A stretch of DNA of 33,410 nt from Actinospica durhamensis (GCF_018139695.1 NZ_JAGSOG010000076.1:1-33410), one strand, 5' to 3'; counted from the stretch's first letter, positions 18,082-27,143 are shown. The notes: generated from the sequence alone by a model not told the origin. Made by a program: numbers and translations.

Positions 18082-21000
18082 GTGTGGGGTCTGTGGGGGA
18101 TGACCGCGCGCCGCGCGCGCACCCAGATCTGGGTGCTGCTGGCCGCGTTCCTCTCCGTGCTGGCCGCGAGCACGGCGCTGACCACCATCGCCTCCTTCGC
18201 CTCGGCCACCCGCGAGCAGACCGTGCTGCGGATGCTGCGCGAGGCGAGCCCGTCCCAGCTGCAGATCGAGCTGGACGAGAGCGCCGGAAACCTCGACCCG
18301 TCCGCCGCGCAGGCCGCGCTCACCCAGGACGTGCGCACCTATCTGCCGCAGCTGTCCGCGCAGTCCGACGCCGTCTTCTACGGTCAGACCGCTTACTCCC
18401 TGCTCGGCGCCGCCGCCCCGGCCTCCTCGCCGTCGTCCTCGGCAGCTCATCACGGCCACGGCGACCGCACCGCGATCCCGGCCGGCTCCGCCCCGCTCAG
18501 TTTCTGGGCCTCGGCGCAGACCTCCGCGCACGCCCGGCTGCTGCAGGGCCGTTTTCCGGCCGCGGCCACCGGCGACGTGCTCGAGGTCGCGGTGGCGCAG
18601 AGTGATGCGAAGACCCACCACCTGAGCGTCGGGTCGAGTTATCCCTTCTCCTCCTTCGGCGCCCAGGGCCGGATCCTGGTCGTCGGGATCTTTCAGCTGG
18701 ACGCGGGCTCCGACCCCTTCTCCGCGCTGGTGCAACGGAATCTGGGCGTCGGCGTGCCGCTGCTGGTGGATTCGAGCGACTTCCAGGGCCTCACGCTGAA
18801 CCTGGCCTCCGCCACCTATCTGGTGCGCCCCGACCTCGCCGGGCTGACCGGCGCCAACCTCGGCGCGGTGACCTCCTCCGTCAGCACCCTGACGAGCGTG
18901 CTGGCCTCCGACCAGAAGCTGGGCGGCTCGGAGTCCGTCCACGACGCGCTCTCCGCCCTGCTCGGCGGCGCGGTGCAGGCGCTGGCCGTGGCCCGTACCG
19001 CGATCGCCATCCCGTGCGTGCTGCTGCTGGCCGTCTCCGGCTGCGCCCTGGCCTTCACCGCCCGGCTGCTCGCGGCCGGCCGCCGCGCCAGCACGGCCCT
19101 GATGCTCGCGCGCGGCGCCCGGCCGCGCCAGCTCGCCGCGTGCGGCGCGCTGGAGGCGCTGGTGCTGTGCGCGCTGGCCCAGATCCCCGCGGTGTTCCTG
19201 GCCGGGCCGCTGGCCGGTCTCGTCTCCACCGCGGGCGCCGTGCCCGGGTTCGGCACCGCCGTGTGGGCCGCCGCGGCGGCCGCCTGGCTGGCCGGCACCG
19301 CCACCCTCGCCGGGTACGCCGCCCAGCGCCCGGTCGACGTCGAACGCAACCGCGGCAGCGCCGTGCTCGGCCTGGGCGCGGAGATCGCGCTGGTCGTGCT
19401 CGGCGTGCTCGCGCTGGCGGAACTCGCCGCGCACGGCCCGGCCGAGGCCGCGCAGGGTCTGGTGGATCCGGTGGTGGTGCTCGCGCCCGCCCTCGCCGTG
19501 CTCGCCTGCGCGGTGCTGAGCCTGCGGCTGATCCCCTTGGCCGGCCGGGTGATGCAGCTGCTCGCGGCCCGGGCGCGCAGCTGGGCCGCGCCGTACGGAG
19601 CCTGGTCCGCGGCCCGGGCCGGGCGCGCGTCCTCGGGCCCGGTGGTGCTGCTGGTGATGGCGATCGGCACGGTCGTGCTGGCCGGCGGGTACCTCTCCGC
19701 GTCGCAGCGTTCCGCCCTGGACCAGGCCGACTACAGCGTGGGCGCGGACGTGCGCGTGGTCGGGGTGAACGACCAGGCGCTCGAGATAGCCGGGGCCTGC
19801 GGTGCGTTGCCGGACGCGGCCGGCGCGGCCGAGGTGACCAGGCTGAGCGCGTCGATCGGCGCCGACGGCTCCGAGGGCTCGACCCAGATCCTGGTGGCCG
19901 ACCCGGCCCGCCTGGCCGTGGCCGGGCAGCTGCGCGCGGACCTCGGCCCCGACGGAATCAAGGGCCTGACGCAGCCGCTGGTCTCCGCCGCCGCGGCCGG
20001 GCGGATCGCGCCGGAACCCGGGCTCACCCTGCCCGGCAGGCCGCAGGCCTTCGCCCTCGACCTCAGCCTGACCGGCGCGGTGGCGCGCACCGGCGGCAGT
20101 CTCCAGCTCACCTTCGCCGCCGACGCGGGCGAGGCGGAGTCGCTCTACGTCGCGGTGCCCGCCGGATCCTCCGCGCACATCCGACTGCCGCTCTCGCGCG
20201 TGCTCGGCGCCGGCACGGACGTGGCCTGGCCGCTACGGCTGACCCGGCTCAATCTTCTGATATCGCAGGCGGCCGCGGGCGGCCCCGCCGTGGCCGCCGG
20301 GTCCGGCATGGCGGTGCGCGAGGCCACCGCCGACGGCGCGAGCGTCGTCCTGCCCGCCGCCGAGATATGGAAGTCCACGACCACCCAGGCGCAGGGCACC
20401 ACGATCGTCTCCGCCATCCCGACCGAGCGCACCCCGGTCACCGCGATCGGCGCGGTGGCCACGCCCGGATTCCTGGCCGCCGCGGGCAAACACGTCGGCG
20501 ACACGGCGGTGATCGTGGTCGACGGGGTGCAGGTGCCGGTGCGGATCGTGGGCGCGGCGGGCGCGATCCCGACCGTCGCCCCGTCCGCCGACGGCCTGCT
20601 GCTCGACCAGGCCGACGTGGACGCGTACGCGCAGAGCGCCGGCACGGGCCTGGTCGGCACCCTGGAGTGGTGGCTGACCGCGCGCCCCGGCCGGATCGAC
20701 GCGCTCGCCGCCGAGGTGGCCGGGCTGCCCGGACTCGGCGGCACCGTCAGCGACCGGCTCACCGTCCGCGCCGACTACGCCGCCGACCCCGTCCGCAGCG
20801 GCCCGGCCGGCGCCCTGCGCATCGCCGCTGTGGCGGTCGCGCTGCTCGCCCTCATCGGCTTCGCCACCCGCCTCGCCAACGAGGTCCGCTCCCGCGCCCG
20901 CGAGATCGCCATCGCCCGCGCCCTCGGCCTCGATCCCGGCCGCGTGGCCCTCGCCTTCGGCATCCAGCAGGCCTTCGAAGCGGTGGTCGCGGTGGTCGCC

Positions 21001-21234
21001 GGCTGCCTGATCGGCTCCCTGCTCGCGGACCGCATCGTCCCGGTGACGATCGTGGCCCGCAACGGCTCGGCCGCCATCCCCACGCCGGTCGCCGTCTCCC
21101 CCTGGCCCGAAGCCCTGGGCTCCGCCGCCCTGGCAGCCCTCTGCGTCCTTGCCGCGGCAGCCTGCGTCGGCATCGTGGCCGCACGGGTGTCCATCAGTGC
21201 CCTGCTGCGTACCGAGTCGGAGGCGAGCCGGTGA
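18082..21234 (+). CDS. Large FtsX/MacB-type ABC exporter permease, subunit 1
   Basis: A 1050-aa membrane protein. One helix near the N-terminus (about 12-36) is followed by a first extracytoplasmic domain (about 40-295). Next comes a bundle of about six helices (about 300-540, e.g. AIAIPCVLLLAVSGCALAF, PVVLLVMAIGTVVLAGGYLS), a second large extracytoplasmic domain (about 545-905), and three C-terminal helices. The first of these is IAAVAVALLALIGFATRLAN, followed by the FtsX-type stretch RSRAREIAIARALGLDPGRV. This is the 10-helix duplicated FtsX fold of type VII ABC exporters, which work on envelope substrates, lipids or antimicrobial peptides rather than acting as channels. GTG at 18082 with AGGAGG upstream. 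It overlaps the next gene by GTGA. Substrate unknown. Confidence 0.85.
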   Translation: MWGLWGMTARRARTQIWVLLAAFLSVLAASTALTTIASFASATREQTVLRMLREASPSQLQIELDESAGNLDPSAAQAALTQDVRTYLPQLSAQSDAVFYGQTAYSLLGAAAPASSPSSSAAHHGHGDRTAIPAGSAPLSFWASAQTSAHARLLQGRFPAAATGDVLEVAVAQSDAKTHHLSVGSSYPFSSFGAQGRILVVGIFQLDAGSDPFSALVQRNLGVGVPLLVDSSDFQGLTLNLASATYLVRPDLAGLTGANLGAVTSSVSTLTSVLASDQKLGGSESVHDALSALLGGAVQALAVARTAIAIPCVLLLAVSGCALAFTARLLAAGRRASTALMLARGARPRQLAACGALEALVLCALAQIPAVFLAGPLAGLVSTAGAVPGFGTAVWAAAAAAWLAGTATLAGYAAQRPVDVERNRGSAVLGLGAEIALVVLGVLALAELAAHGPAEAAQGLVDPVVVLAPALAVLACAVLSLRLIPLAGRVMQLLAARARSWAAPYGAWSAARAGRASSGPVVLLVMAIGTVVLAGGYLSASQRSALDQADYSVGADVRVVGVNDQALEIAGACGALPDAAGAAEVTRLSASIGADGSEGSTQILVADPARLAVAGQLRADLGPDGIKGLTQPLVSAAAAGRIAPEPGLTLPGRPQAFALDLSLTGAVARTGGSLQLTFAADAGEAESLYVAVPAGSSAHIRLPLSRVLGAGTDVAWPLRLTRLNLLISQAAAGGPAVAAGSGMAVREATADGASVVLPAAEIWKSTTTQAQGTTIVSAIPTERTPVTAIGAVATPGFLAAAGKHVGDTAVIVVDGVQVPVRIVGAAGAIPTVAPSADGLLLDQADVDAYAQSAGTGLVGTLEWWLTARPGRIDALAAEVAGLPGLGGTVSDRLTVRADYAADPVRSGPAGALRIAAVAVALLALIGFATRLANEVRSRAREIAIARALGLDPGRVALAFGIQQAFEAVVAVVAGCLIGSLLADRIVPVTIVARNGSAAIPTPVAVSPWPEALGSAALAALCVLAAAACVGIVAARVSISALLRTESEASR

Positions 21235-23975
21235 CCGCCATGGCCGGACACGCGCGGTTGGAGACGCGGGCGCTGGCGCGCTCGGTGGGGGCGGTGCGCG
21301 GGCCGCTGGCCGTGTTGGCGCTGCTCGCCTTCGTGCTCAGCGGCAGCCTCATCGCGGGCGACCGGCTCGTTGCGGCGCACACCACCTCCGCCTTCCGCGC
21401 CTACCTCGCCGCCCAGTCCGCCGCGCAGACGGACCTGACCGCCACCTCCACCGTCTCCGCCGCCTCGGCCGCGACGCTCGCCGAGGCCACCGCGCAGACC
21501 AACGCGCTGGTGCCGAGCGGTCTGGCCGGCGCGGTCACGCCGGTGCACACGGCCGTGATCGCGCAGCCGGGGACCTGGCGCAAAGCGGCCGTGATCGGGC
21601 ATCGTTCGGTCACCTGGGCGCCCCAGCTCAGCCTCGCCTCCTCGCCGCAGGCCACCGCGGCCGCGCGCTACGTGCAGGGCTCGGCGCCCGCCTGCCCGGC
21701 CGGCGGATGCACCGCGGCCGGGGTGCTGCCGATCGGAGTGTCGCAGGCCACTGCCGACCAGCTCGGACTCGGCGTCGGCACCCGGCTCGTGCTCGATCCG
21801 CCCACCGGCGGCGCCGGGCTCACGGTCCAGGTCAGCGGCATCTTCGCCGCGTCCGGCGGCACGGGTGCGGGTGCTGGTTCCGGGCACGCGTTCGACGACC
21901 TCGGCACGCTGGTCCAGCCTCGGCTGGACGAGTGGGTGCCGCAGCTCGGTCCGTACGCGGGGCAGTCGAACATGCAGTGGGAGGCCGAGGTGCTCGTCCC
22001 CCCGGCCGCCCTGTCCGTCGTGACCACCTGGCAGCCGGCCCACGCCACCTGGCGCTACCACCTCGAACCGGACGGCCTCGCGGGCTCGGCCGCCGCGACG
22101 CTCTCGGCCGAGATCAAGTCCCGGATCAGCTCGGCGAACCTGCTCGGGCTCGGCGCCGCGTTCTCCGCCGACACCTTCTCCACCCACCTCGCGCCGACCC
22201 TGGACGCCTTCGCCACGCTCGACGCGTCGGCGAGCGCGCTGGCCGAGTTCGCCCTGGCCGGCACCGCCGCCATCGCGCTCGCCGTGCTCTTCCTGGCCAT
22301 CAGGATCCTGCTGGGCCGGCAGAGCACCGCCCTCGCGCTGCTGCGGGCCCGCGGCGCCTCCGGAGCGGTCCTGGCGAGCTGGATCGGCGTGCAGGCCCTG
22401 CTGGTGTGCGTGCCCGCCACCGTGCTGGCCCTGCTGCTGTGTCGAACCCTGATATCGTCGGCCGGCCACGGCGCGCTGGAGTGGGCGGTGGCGGGCTGCG
22501 GCGCGCTCGGGGCGCCGGTGCTGGCCGCCTCGGTGGTCGCCCGTGCCCCGCGCGTGGCGTCGGCCTCGCGGCGGCGGCGCGGGTCGCGCTGGATCGGCCG
22601 GGGGACGGCGCTGCTGATCGGCGCGGTCGCCGTGGTCGGGGTGCGGATGCGCACCGGGACGGGCACCGGCGTGGATCCGCTCACGGCCCTGCTGCCCAGC
22701 GTCCTGGCCGTGGACGCCGCCGTTCTGGTCAGTATGCTGATACCGCTGCTGGTGCGCCCGGCCGCCCGGCTGGCCGGGCGCGGGCGGGGGCTGGTCGGCT
22801 ACCTGGCCGCCGCGGCCGCCGCGCGCCGCCCCACCGTCGACCTGGTCACCGCGGGCGCGCTCACCGCCGCGGCCACCGCCGCCGTCTTCGCCTCCTGCTT
22901 CACCGCCACCCTCGGCACGGCCCGGGTCACCGAGTCCTGGCAGTACGTCGGCGCGGATCTGCGCGTCTCCTCCGTCGCGGGCAGCGGGGGCGCGCTGGAT
23001 CCGGACGCGCTGGCCGCGGTCGCGGCCGCGCCGGGCATCGCCGCGCACGCCGAGGCGAGCGTGTTCGCCGAGCAGTCGCTGCTCGTGCCGCAGGGCGGGG
23101 TCTCGGTCACCGTCTACGTCGTGGACCCGGCCGAGTACCGCGGCCTGATCCGCGGCACGCCGCTGGACACCCCGGCGGTCGAATCAGAACTCGATGCCCT
23201 CAGCGCCGCGCACGGTTCCGCGGGCACGGTCCCGGCCCTGGTCTCCGCCGACCTGCTCGGCCTGGTCCAGGGGCTGCCCTCGGGCAGCGGGCCCACCATC
23301 GTGCTCGCCGAGAACACCCTCGACCTCGCGCCGCTCGGCTCGGCCGCCGCGTTCCCGCCGGCCACCGGCACCTCCTCGTACCTGGTGGTCCCGCGCGCGG
23401 GCCTGAGCCAGGCGCTGCCCGCGTTCCAGACCGGCAGCACGGTGGCCTGGTACACCTACAAGCCCGGCGTCACCGCGCCGCCCGCGGCCGCCGCGCGGGT
23501 CCCGGCCTCGGCCGTGGCCACCCGGGCCGAGACGATGGGCGGGTACGGCAACGATCTGCTCTCCGCCCTGTCCGCCTGGATCAGCCGCGCCGCCGGGGTG
23601 CTTGACGTGCTGCTCGCCGCGGCCTGCGTGCTGCTCGCGGCGGCCGCGACGGCCAAGGCCAGGGCGGCCTCCAGCGCGTTCCTGCTCACCATGGGCACCC
23701 GGCGGCGCTCCGCCGCGGCGGTCTCCGTGTTCGAGACGGTCCCGATGCTGCTGGCCATCGGCGTGGCCGCGGTGGCGGCCGGCTACGGCGCGGCGCAGGC
23801 CCTGCTGCCCGCCCTGGCCGCGATCGGCGGCGTGCCCCGGCCGACCCTGGCCACACTCCCGCCCGGCGCGCTCCTCGCGGCCCTCGCGGTGCCGGCGCTC
23901 GGCGTGCTGGTCACCACGGCGGGAGCCGGATTCGGCCGCGAGGCCCAGCTTTCCTTCCAACGAACAGGCGGGTGA
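21231..23975 (+). CDS. Large FtsX/MacB-type ABC exporter permease, subunit 2
   Basis: A 914-aa protein with the same duplicated plan as the preceding gene. Helix 1 is at about 25-45 (GPLAVLALLAFVLSGSLIAG), then an extracytoplasmic domain to about 330. A helix bundle spans about 335-580, beginning FALAGTAAIALAVLFLAIRI and followed by the FtsX-like LLGRQSTALALLRARGASG. A second external domain spans about 585-775, and three helices end the chain (VLLAAACVLLAAAATAKARA, then two more). It probably forms the membrane dimer with subunit 1. Start GTG 21231 inside the upstream stop (GTGA) with GGAGG 7 nt before; an ATG lies three codons further. Alanine content is very high even for this genome. Confidence 0.85.
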   Translation: MTAMAGHARLETRALARSVGAVRGPLAVLALLAFVLSGSLIAGDRLVAAHTTSAFRAYLAAQSAAQTDLTATSTVSAASAATLAEATAQTNALVPSGLAGAVTPVHTAVIAQPGTWRKAAVIGHRSVTWAPQLSLASSPQATAAARYVQGSAPACPAGGCTAAGVLPIGVSQATADQLGLGVGTRLVLDPPTGGAGLTVQVSGIFAASGGTGAGAGSGHAFDDLGTLVQPRLDEWVPQLGPYAGQSNMQWEAEVLVPPAALSVVTTWQPAHATWRYHLEPDGLAGSAAATLSAEIKSRISSANLLGLGAAFSADTFSTHLAPTLDAFATLDASASALAEFALAGTAAIALAVLFLAIRILLGRQSTALALLRARGASGAVLASWIGVQALLVCVPATVLALLLCRTLISSAGHGALEWAVAGCGALGAPVLAASVVARAPRVASASRRRRGSRWIGRGTALLIGAVAVVGVRMRTGTGTGVDPLTALLPSVLAVDAAVLVSMLIPLLVRPAARLAGRGRGLVGYLAAAAAARRPTVDLVTAGALTAAATAAVFASCFTATLGTARVTESWQYVGADLRVSSVAGSGGALDPDALAAVAAAPGIAAHAEASVFAEQSLLVPQGGVSVTVYVVDPAEYRGLIRGTPLDTPAVESELDALSAAHGSAGTVPALVSADLLGLVQGLPSGSGPTIVLAENTLDLAPLGSAAAFPPATGTSSYLVVPRAGLSQALPAFQTGSTVAWYTYKPGVTAPPAAAARVPASAVATRAETMGGYGNDLLSALSAWISRAAGVLDVLLAAACVLLAAAATAKARAASSAFLLTMGTRRRSAAAVSVFETVPMLLAIGVAAVAAGYGAAQALLPALAAIGGVPRPTLATLPPGALLAALAVPALGVLVTTAGAGFGREAQLSFQRTGG

Positions 23976-23981
23976 GGCGGC

Positions 23982-24998
23982 ATGCTGAGCCAACTGAACC
24001 GACTCGAGGCCGCGGTCAGCGGGCCCGCCGAGGTCTACGGCGGCGACGCGCACGTGGTGTGCGACCGGGTGGTGCGCATCTACCAGACCGAGGACGTGGA
24101 GGTGCAGGCGCTGCAGGGCCTCGACCTGCTGGTCGGGCGGGGCGAGCTGATGGCCATCGTCGGGGCCTCGGGCAGCGGCAAGTCCACCCTGCTCGGCATC
24201 CTCTCCGGCCTCGACGCCCCCACCGCGGGCCGGGCCACCGTCGCAGGGTTCGATCTCGGCGCGCTGAGCAAGCGGGACCGGCTGCGCTACCGGCGCGCCA
24301 CCGTCGGCTTCATCTGGCAGAACACGGCGAAGAACCTGCTGCCGTTCCTGTCCGCGGCGGACAACGTCGCGCTGCCGATGGCCTTCGCCGGCGGCGGCCG
24401 CCGGGCCCGGCGCGCCCGCGCCCTCGAACTGCTCGAACTGCTCGGCGTGGCCGACTGCCGCGACCGGCGCCCCACCCAGCTCTCCGGCGGCCAGCAGCAG
24501 CGGGTGGCCATCGCCACCGCCCTGGCCAACCGGCCCGAGGTCATCCTGGCCGACGAGCCGACCGGCGAGCTCGACTCCGCCACCGCGGCCCAGGTCTTCG
24601 AGGCCCTGCGCGGCGCGAACCGCGAACTCGGCGTGACCGTGCTCGTGGTCACCCACGACAAGGCCGTGTCCGAACACGTCGGGCGCACCGTGGAGATCCG
24701 CGACGGGCGTATCAGTACCGAGACGCTCCGGGCCGGCCTCGACCCCGCGGCCGACGCGGACGGAGCGGACGCATCGGGTACCGGCACCGGCACGGGCGTG
24801 GTGGCGGAGCAGTACGCCGTGCTCGACCGCGCCGGCCGGGTCCAGCTTCCGCGCGAGTACACCGACGCCGCCGGGCTGCGCGACCGGGTCCGCCTCACGC
24901 TCGACCCCGACCACGTCGGCGTCTGGCCCGGCCACACCCGTCCGCCCGCGCCGCCCGCGCCCGCCCCCATCTCTTCCGAGGACGCCAGCGATGACTGA
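23982..24998 (+). CDS. LolD/MacB-type ABC ATPase with C-terminal AbrB-like segment
   Basis: A 338-aa ATPase. Walker A is GASGSGKS (61-68), the signature LSGGQQQR starts at 167, Walker B is VILADEPTGELD with Asp191-Glu192, and the H-loop is in VVTHDKAVSEH. The Q-loop is FIWQNTAKNLLPFLSA, as in the LolD/MacB group. After the nucleotide domain and a low-complexity linker (Asp/Ala, then Gly-Thr repeats, about 252-275) comes a segment at about 278-316, LDRAGRVQLPREYTDAAGLR to DHVGVWP. It has the layout of the SpoVT/AbrB swapped-hairpin fold (compare VDELGRVVIPIELRRTLGI in AbrB). A Pro-rich tail ends the protein. The usual family length is about 230-250 aa, so roughly 90 residues are extra. Overlaps the next gene by 8 nt. 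Confidence 0.9.
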   Translation: MLSQLNRLEAAVSGPAEVYGGDAHVVCDRVVRIYQTEDVEVQALQGLDLLVGRGELMAIVGASGSGKSTLLGILSGLDAPTAGRATVAGFDLGALSKRDRLRYRRATVGFIWQNTAKNLLPFLSAADNVALPMAFAGGGRRARRARALELLELLGVADCRDRRPTQLSGGQQQRVAIATALANRPEVILADEPTGELDSATAAQVFEALRGANRELGVTVLVVTHDKAVSEHVGRTVEIRDGRISTETLRAGLDPAADADGADASGTGTGTGVVAEQYAVLDRAGRVQLPREYTDAAGLRDRVRLTLDPDHVGVWPGHTRPPAPPAPAPISSEDASDD

Positions 24999-25758
24999 CC
25001 ACACCGCCCGCGACCACGGCGAGAACGAGCAGGACAGTGCCCTGAGGATCGACCCGGCCGCCGAGTCCGAGGTCATGGTTGCGGCCAGGAACCTGCGGCG
25101 CACCTTCGGCAGCGGCGACCGGCAGGTGCACGCCGTCGACGACGTCTCCTTCGACATCCCGCGCGGCCAGCTGTGCGCGGTGGTGGGCCGTTCCGGCGCG
25201 GGCAAGACCTCGCTGCTCAACCTGCTCGGCGGCCTCGACCGGCCGGACGGCGGGAGCCTGAGCATCGACGGCAGGCCGGTCTTCGGCGAGGGCCTGCGGC
25301 CCACCCGCCGCGAGCTGACCGCGCTGCGCCGCGACACGGTGGGCTTCGTGTTCCAGAACTTCTCCCTGCTGCCGATCCTCAGCGCGGCCGAGAACGTCGG
25401 CGTCCCGCTGCGGGTGCGCCGCACGCTGGCCGGGGAGCGCGAGCAGCGTGTCAGTCTGCTGCTGAAGCTGGTCGGTCTCGGCGAGCAGCGGGCCCAGCGC
25501 CCGGGCGAGCTGTCCGGCGGTCAGCAGCAGCGGGTCGCGATCGCGCGGTCCCTGGCCAACACCCCGCGCCTGCTCATCGCCGACGAGCCCACCGGCCAGC
25601 TCGACTCGCAGACCGGCCGCGACGTCATGGAGCTGCTGCACGCGGTGGTCGTCTCGGAGAACGTCACGGCCGTGGTCGCCACCCACGACCAGGCCATGAT
25701 CGAGCTCGCCGACAGGGTGCTGACGATCTCGGACGGGCGCCTGGTCGAGGACCGCTGA
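24991..25758 (+). CDS. LolD/MacB-type ABC ATPase, second subunit
   Basis: A 255-aa ATPase with Walker A GRSGAGKT (66-73), signature LSGGQQQR from 174, Walker B LLIADEPTGQLD with Asp198-Glu199, Q-loop FVFQNFSLLPILSA, and H-loop in VVATHDQAMIELA. It lacks the AbrB-like extension of its neighbour. Residues 1-30 are an acidic, poorly conserved arm. ATG at 24991 lies 8 nt inside the previous gene. Two different ATPases beside two different permeases suggest a fully heteromeric exporter, or two exporters sharing one operon. No MacA-like adaptor or sensor kinase is present. Confidence 0.92.
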   Translation: MTDHTARDHGENEQDSALRIDPAAESEVMVAARNLRRTFGSGDRQVHAVDDVSFDIPRGQLCAVVGRSGAGKTSLLNLLGGLDRPDGGSLSIDGRPVFGEGLRPTRRELTALRRDTVGFVFQNFSLLPILSAAENVGVPLRVRRTLAGEREQRVSLLLKLVGLGEQRAQRPGELSGGQQQRVAIARSLANTPRLLIADEPTGQLDSQTGRDVMELLHAVVVSENVTAVVATHDQAMIELADRVLTISDGRLVEDR

Positions 25759-25795
25759 GCCGGTTTCCGCGGGGCCGCGCGCCGGTCCCGGCTCA
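25756..25795. terminator. Bidirectional terminator containing both convergent stop codons
   Basis: TGAGCCGG (25756-25763) pairs with CCGGCTCA (25788-25795). The plus-strand stop TGA of the ATPase and the minus-strand stop TGA of the DUF2000 gene are the outer ends of the two arms. The 24-nt loop is GC-rich and can pair further. Confidence 0.6.
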
Positions 25796-26287
25796 CGGGT
25801 GCTTGCGCGCGCCCTTCACGATCTTGTCCACGGCGTTGCGCGGCCCGTAGACCGCGACGCCGACCAGGTCCAGCGCGTCGCGGCCGACGGCGCGCACGGC
25901 GGCGCGGTTGTCCTCGTCGTTGCCGGTGGCGAACAGGTCGGCGGTGAACACGGCGAGCGAGACGTCCGCGGCCCGGGCCACGGCCCGGGCGTGCGACGCG
26001 GTCAGCTGCTCCTTGCCGCCCTCGAACACCATGACGGGCTGGCGGAACATGGGCAGATAGCCGGTGCCGTCGGCGTCGGCGTACGGCTCGCCGATCACCT
26101 CGGGGAAGCCGCTGCCGATACCGCTGACCAGGAACGCGGTGACGTTCAACCGCTGCCAGGTCTCGAGGTCCTCGCGCAGCACGACGGCGATCTTCGTGCT
26201 GAACGGGCGCGGAGCCCCGGTCTCGGCAGGGGCGTCGGCGGGAGTCTCGACGGCAGGGGTGGCAGGCGTTTCCTTCGCTGTGTCCAT
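25793..26287 (-). CDS. DUF2000 family protein
   Basis: A 164-aa cytoplasmic protein. The first about 30 residues are Ala/Pro/Thr-rich and poorly structured (MDTAKETPATPAVETPADAP). The domain begins about residue 32 with the recognisable DUF2000 opening KIAVVLREDLETWQRLNVTA FLVSGI (spaced here). It continues with VMVFEGGKEQLTASHARAVA and ends with DALDLVGVAVYGPRNAVDKI. The family has an unknown biochemical role; known members are small alpha/beta proteins. It is transcribed divergently from an AraC regulator with a gap of only 49 bp, a pairing I recognise from other actinobacteria, so the regulator probably controls it. No clear ribosome site precedes the ATG at 26287. Confidence 0.85.
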   Translation of the reverse strand: MDTAKETPATPAVETPADAPAETGAPRPFSTKIAVVLREDLETWQRLNVTAFLVSGIGSGFPEVIGEPYADADGTGYLPMFRQPVMVFEGGKEQLTASHARAVARAADVSLAVFTADLFATGNDEDNRAAVRAVGRDALDLVGVAVYGPRNAVDKIVKGARKHP

Positions 26288-26324
26288 GTCGTCGATTCAA
26301 CCCGTCCGCGCGCGGTGGGTCTTG

Positions 26325-26336
26325 TACGATCTTTGC
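26325..26336 (+). promoter_or_regulatory. -10 element 6 nt before the AraC start: probable leaderless transcript
   Basis: TACGAT (26325-26330) fits the actinobacterial -10 and is followed by only 6 nt before ATG. There is no Shine-Dalgarno sequence in that space, so transcription likely starts at or next to the A of ATG. No convincing -35 was found. Confidence 0.4.
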
Positions 26337-27143
26337 ATGGCAGCCGCTCACGAGGGGTTCCGTGCGTGGCATCCGGCGGTGACGGGTGTGACCGAGGTGC
26401 TGCACGCTCATTTCGTCGACCACGCCTATCCGATGCACGCGCACGCGTCGTGGACGCTGCTGCTGGTCGACGACGGCGCGGTGCGCTACGACCTGGACCG
26501 GCACGCGCATCTGGTCGACTCCGCCGTGACCCTGCTGCCGCCGCACGTACCGCACAACGGGCGCTCGGCCACGTCCGAGGGATTCCGCAAGCGGGTCGTC
26601 TATCTGGACGCCGCTCAACTGCCGGCCGAACTCATCGGACGCGCAGTCGACCAGCCAGTGCTCTTCGACGCGCCGCTGCGCAGGCGGATCCACCTTATCC
26701 ACGGCGCGCTGGTCCGGCCGGGCGAGGAGTTCGAGGCGGAGAGCCGGCTGGCGCTGGTCGCCGAGCGGCTGAGCGAACATCTGCGGCGACGGGTGGGGGA
26801 GGGCGTCGCGCTCCCGGATCCGCCGCTCGCGCGGGCCCTGCGCGAGCTGCTGGCCGAGCGGTTCCGCTCCGGGCTCACCCTCGCCGAGGCCGCCGCCCTC
26901 CTGCACGCGCATCCGGCCCACCTGGTGCGCACCTTCAGCCGGGAGTACGGCATGAGCCCGCATCAGTACCTGACCAGCCTGCGGGTGGACCACGCGCGCC
27001 GGCTGCTGCTGTCCGGCATGCCGCCCGCCGAGGTCGCCACGGCCGCGGGCTTCTACGACCAGCCGCACCTGACCCGGCACTTCACCCGGATCCTGGGCAC
27101 CGCGCCGGGCCGCTTCGCCCGCAGCGGACGCCTCGAGGCGTAG
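26337..27143 (+). CDS. AraC-family transcriptional regulator
   Basis: A 268-aa regulator. Residues about 15-95 form the cupin-like AraC ligand-binding domain, with HAHFVDHAYPMHAHASWTLL and LLPPHVPHNGRSA. The C-terminal about 100 residues hold two helix-turn-helix motifs. The first is LTLAEAAALLHAHPAHLVRT followed by FSREYGMSPHQYLTSLRVDH. The second is PPAEVATAAGFYDQPHLTRH followed by FTRILGTAPGRF. The ATG at 26337 is chosen because the upstream frame runs through the divergent DUF2000 gene. It probably regulates that gene and itself from the 49-bp gap. Confidence 0.92.
   Translation: MAAAHEGFRAWHPAVTGVTEVLHAHFVDHAYPMHAHASWTLLLVDDGAVRYDLDRHAHLVDSAVTLLPPHVPHNGRSATSEGFRKRVVYLDAAQLPAELIGRAVDQPVLFDAPLRRRIHLIHGALVRPGEEFEAESRLALVAERLSEHLRRRVGEGVALPDPPLARALRELLAERFRSGLTLAEAAALLHAHPAHLVRTFSREYGMSPHQYLTSLRVDHARRLLLSGMPPAEVATAAGFYDQPHLTRHFTRILGTAPGRFARSGRLEA

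Noticed and set aside
24770-24797. GGCACC/GGCACG microsatellite-like run
   Set aside because: It encodes the Gly-Thr linker of the ATPase and is explained by that; too short to call a separate repeat element.
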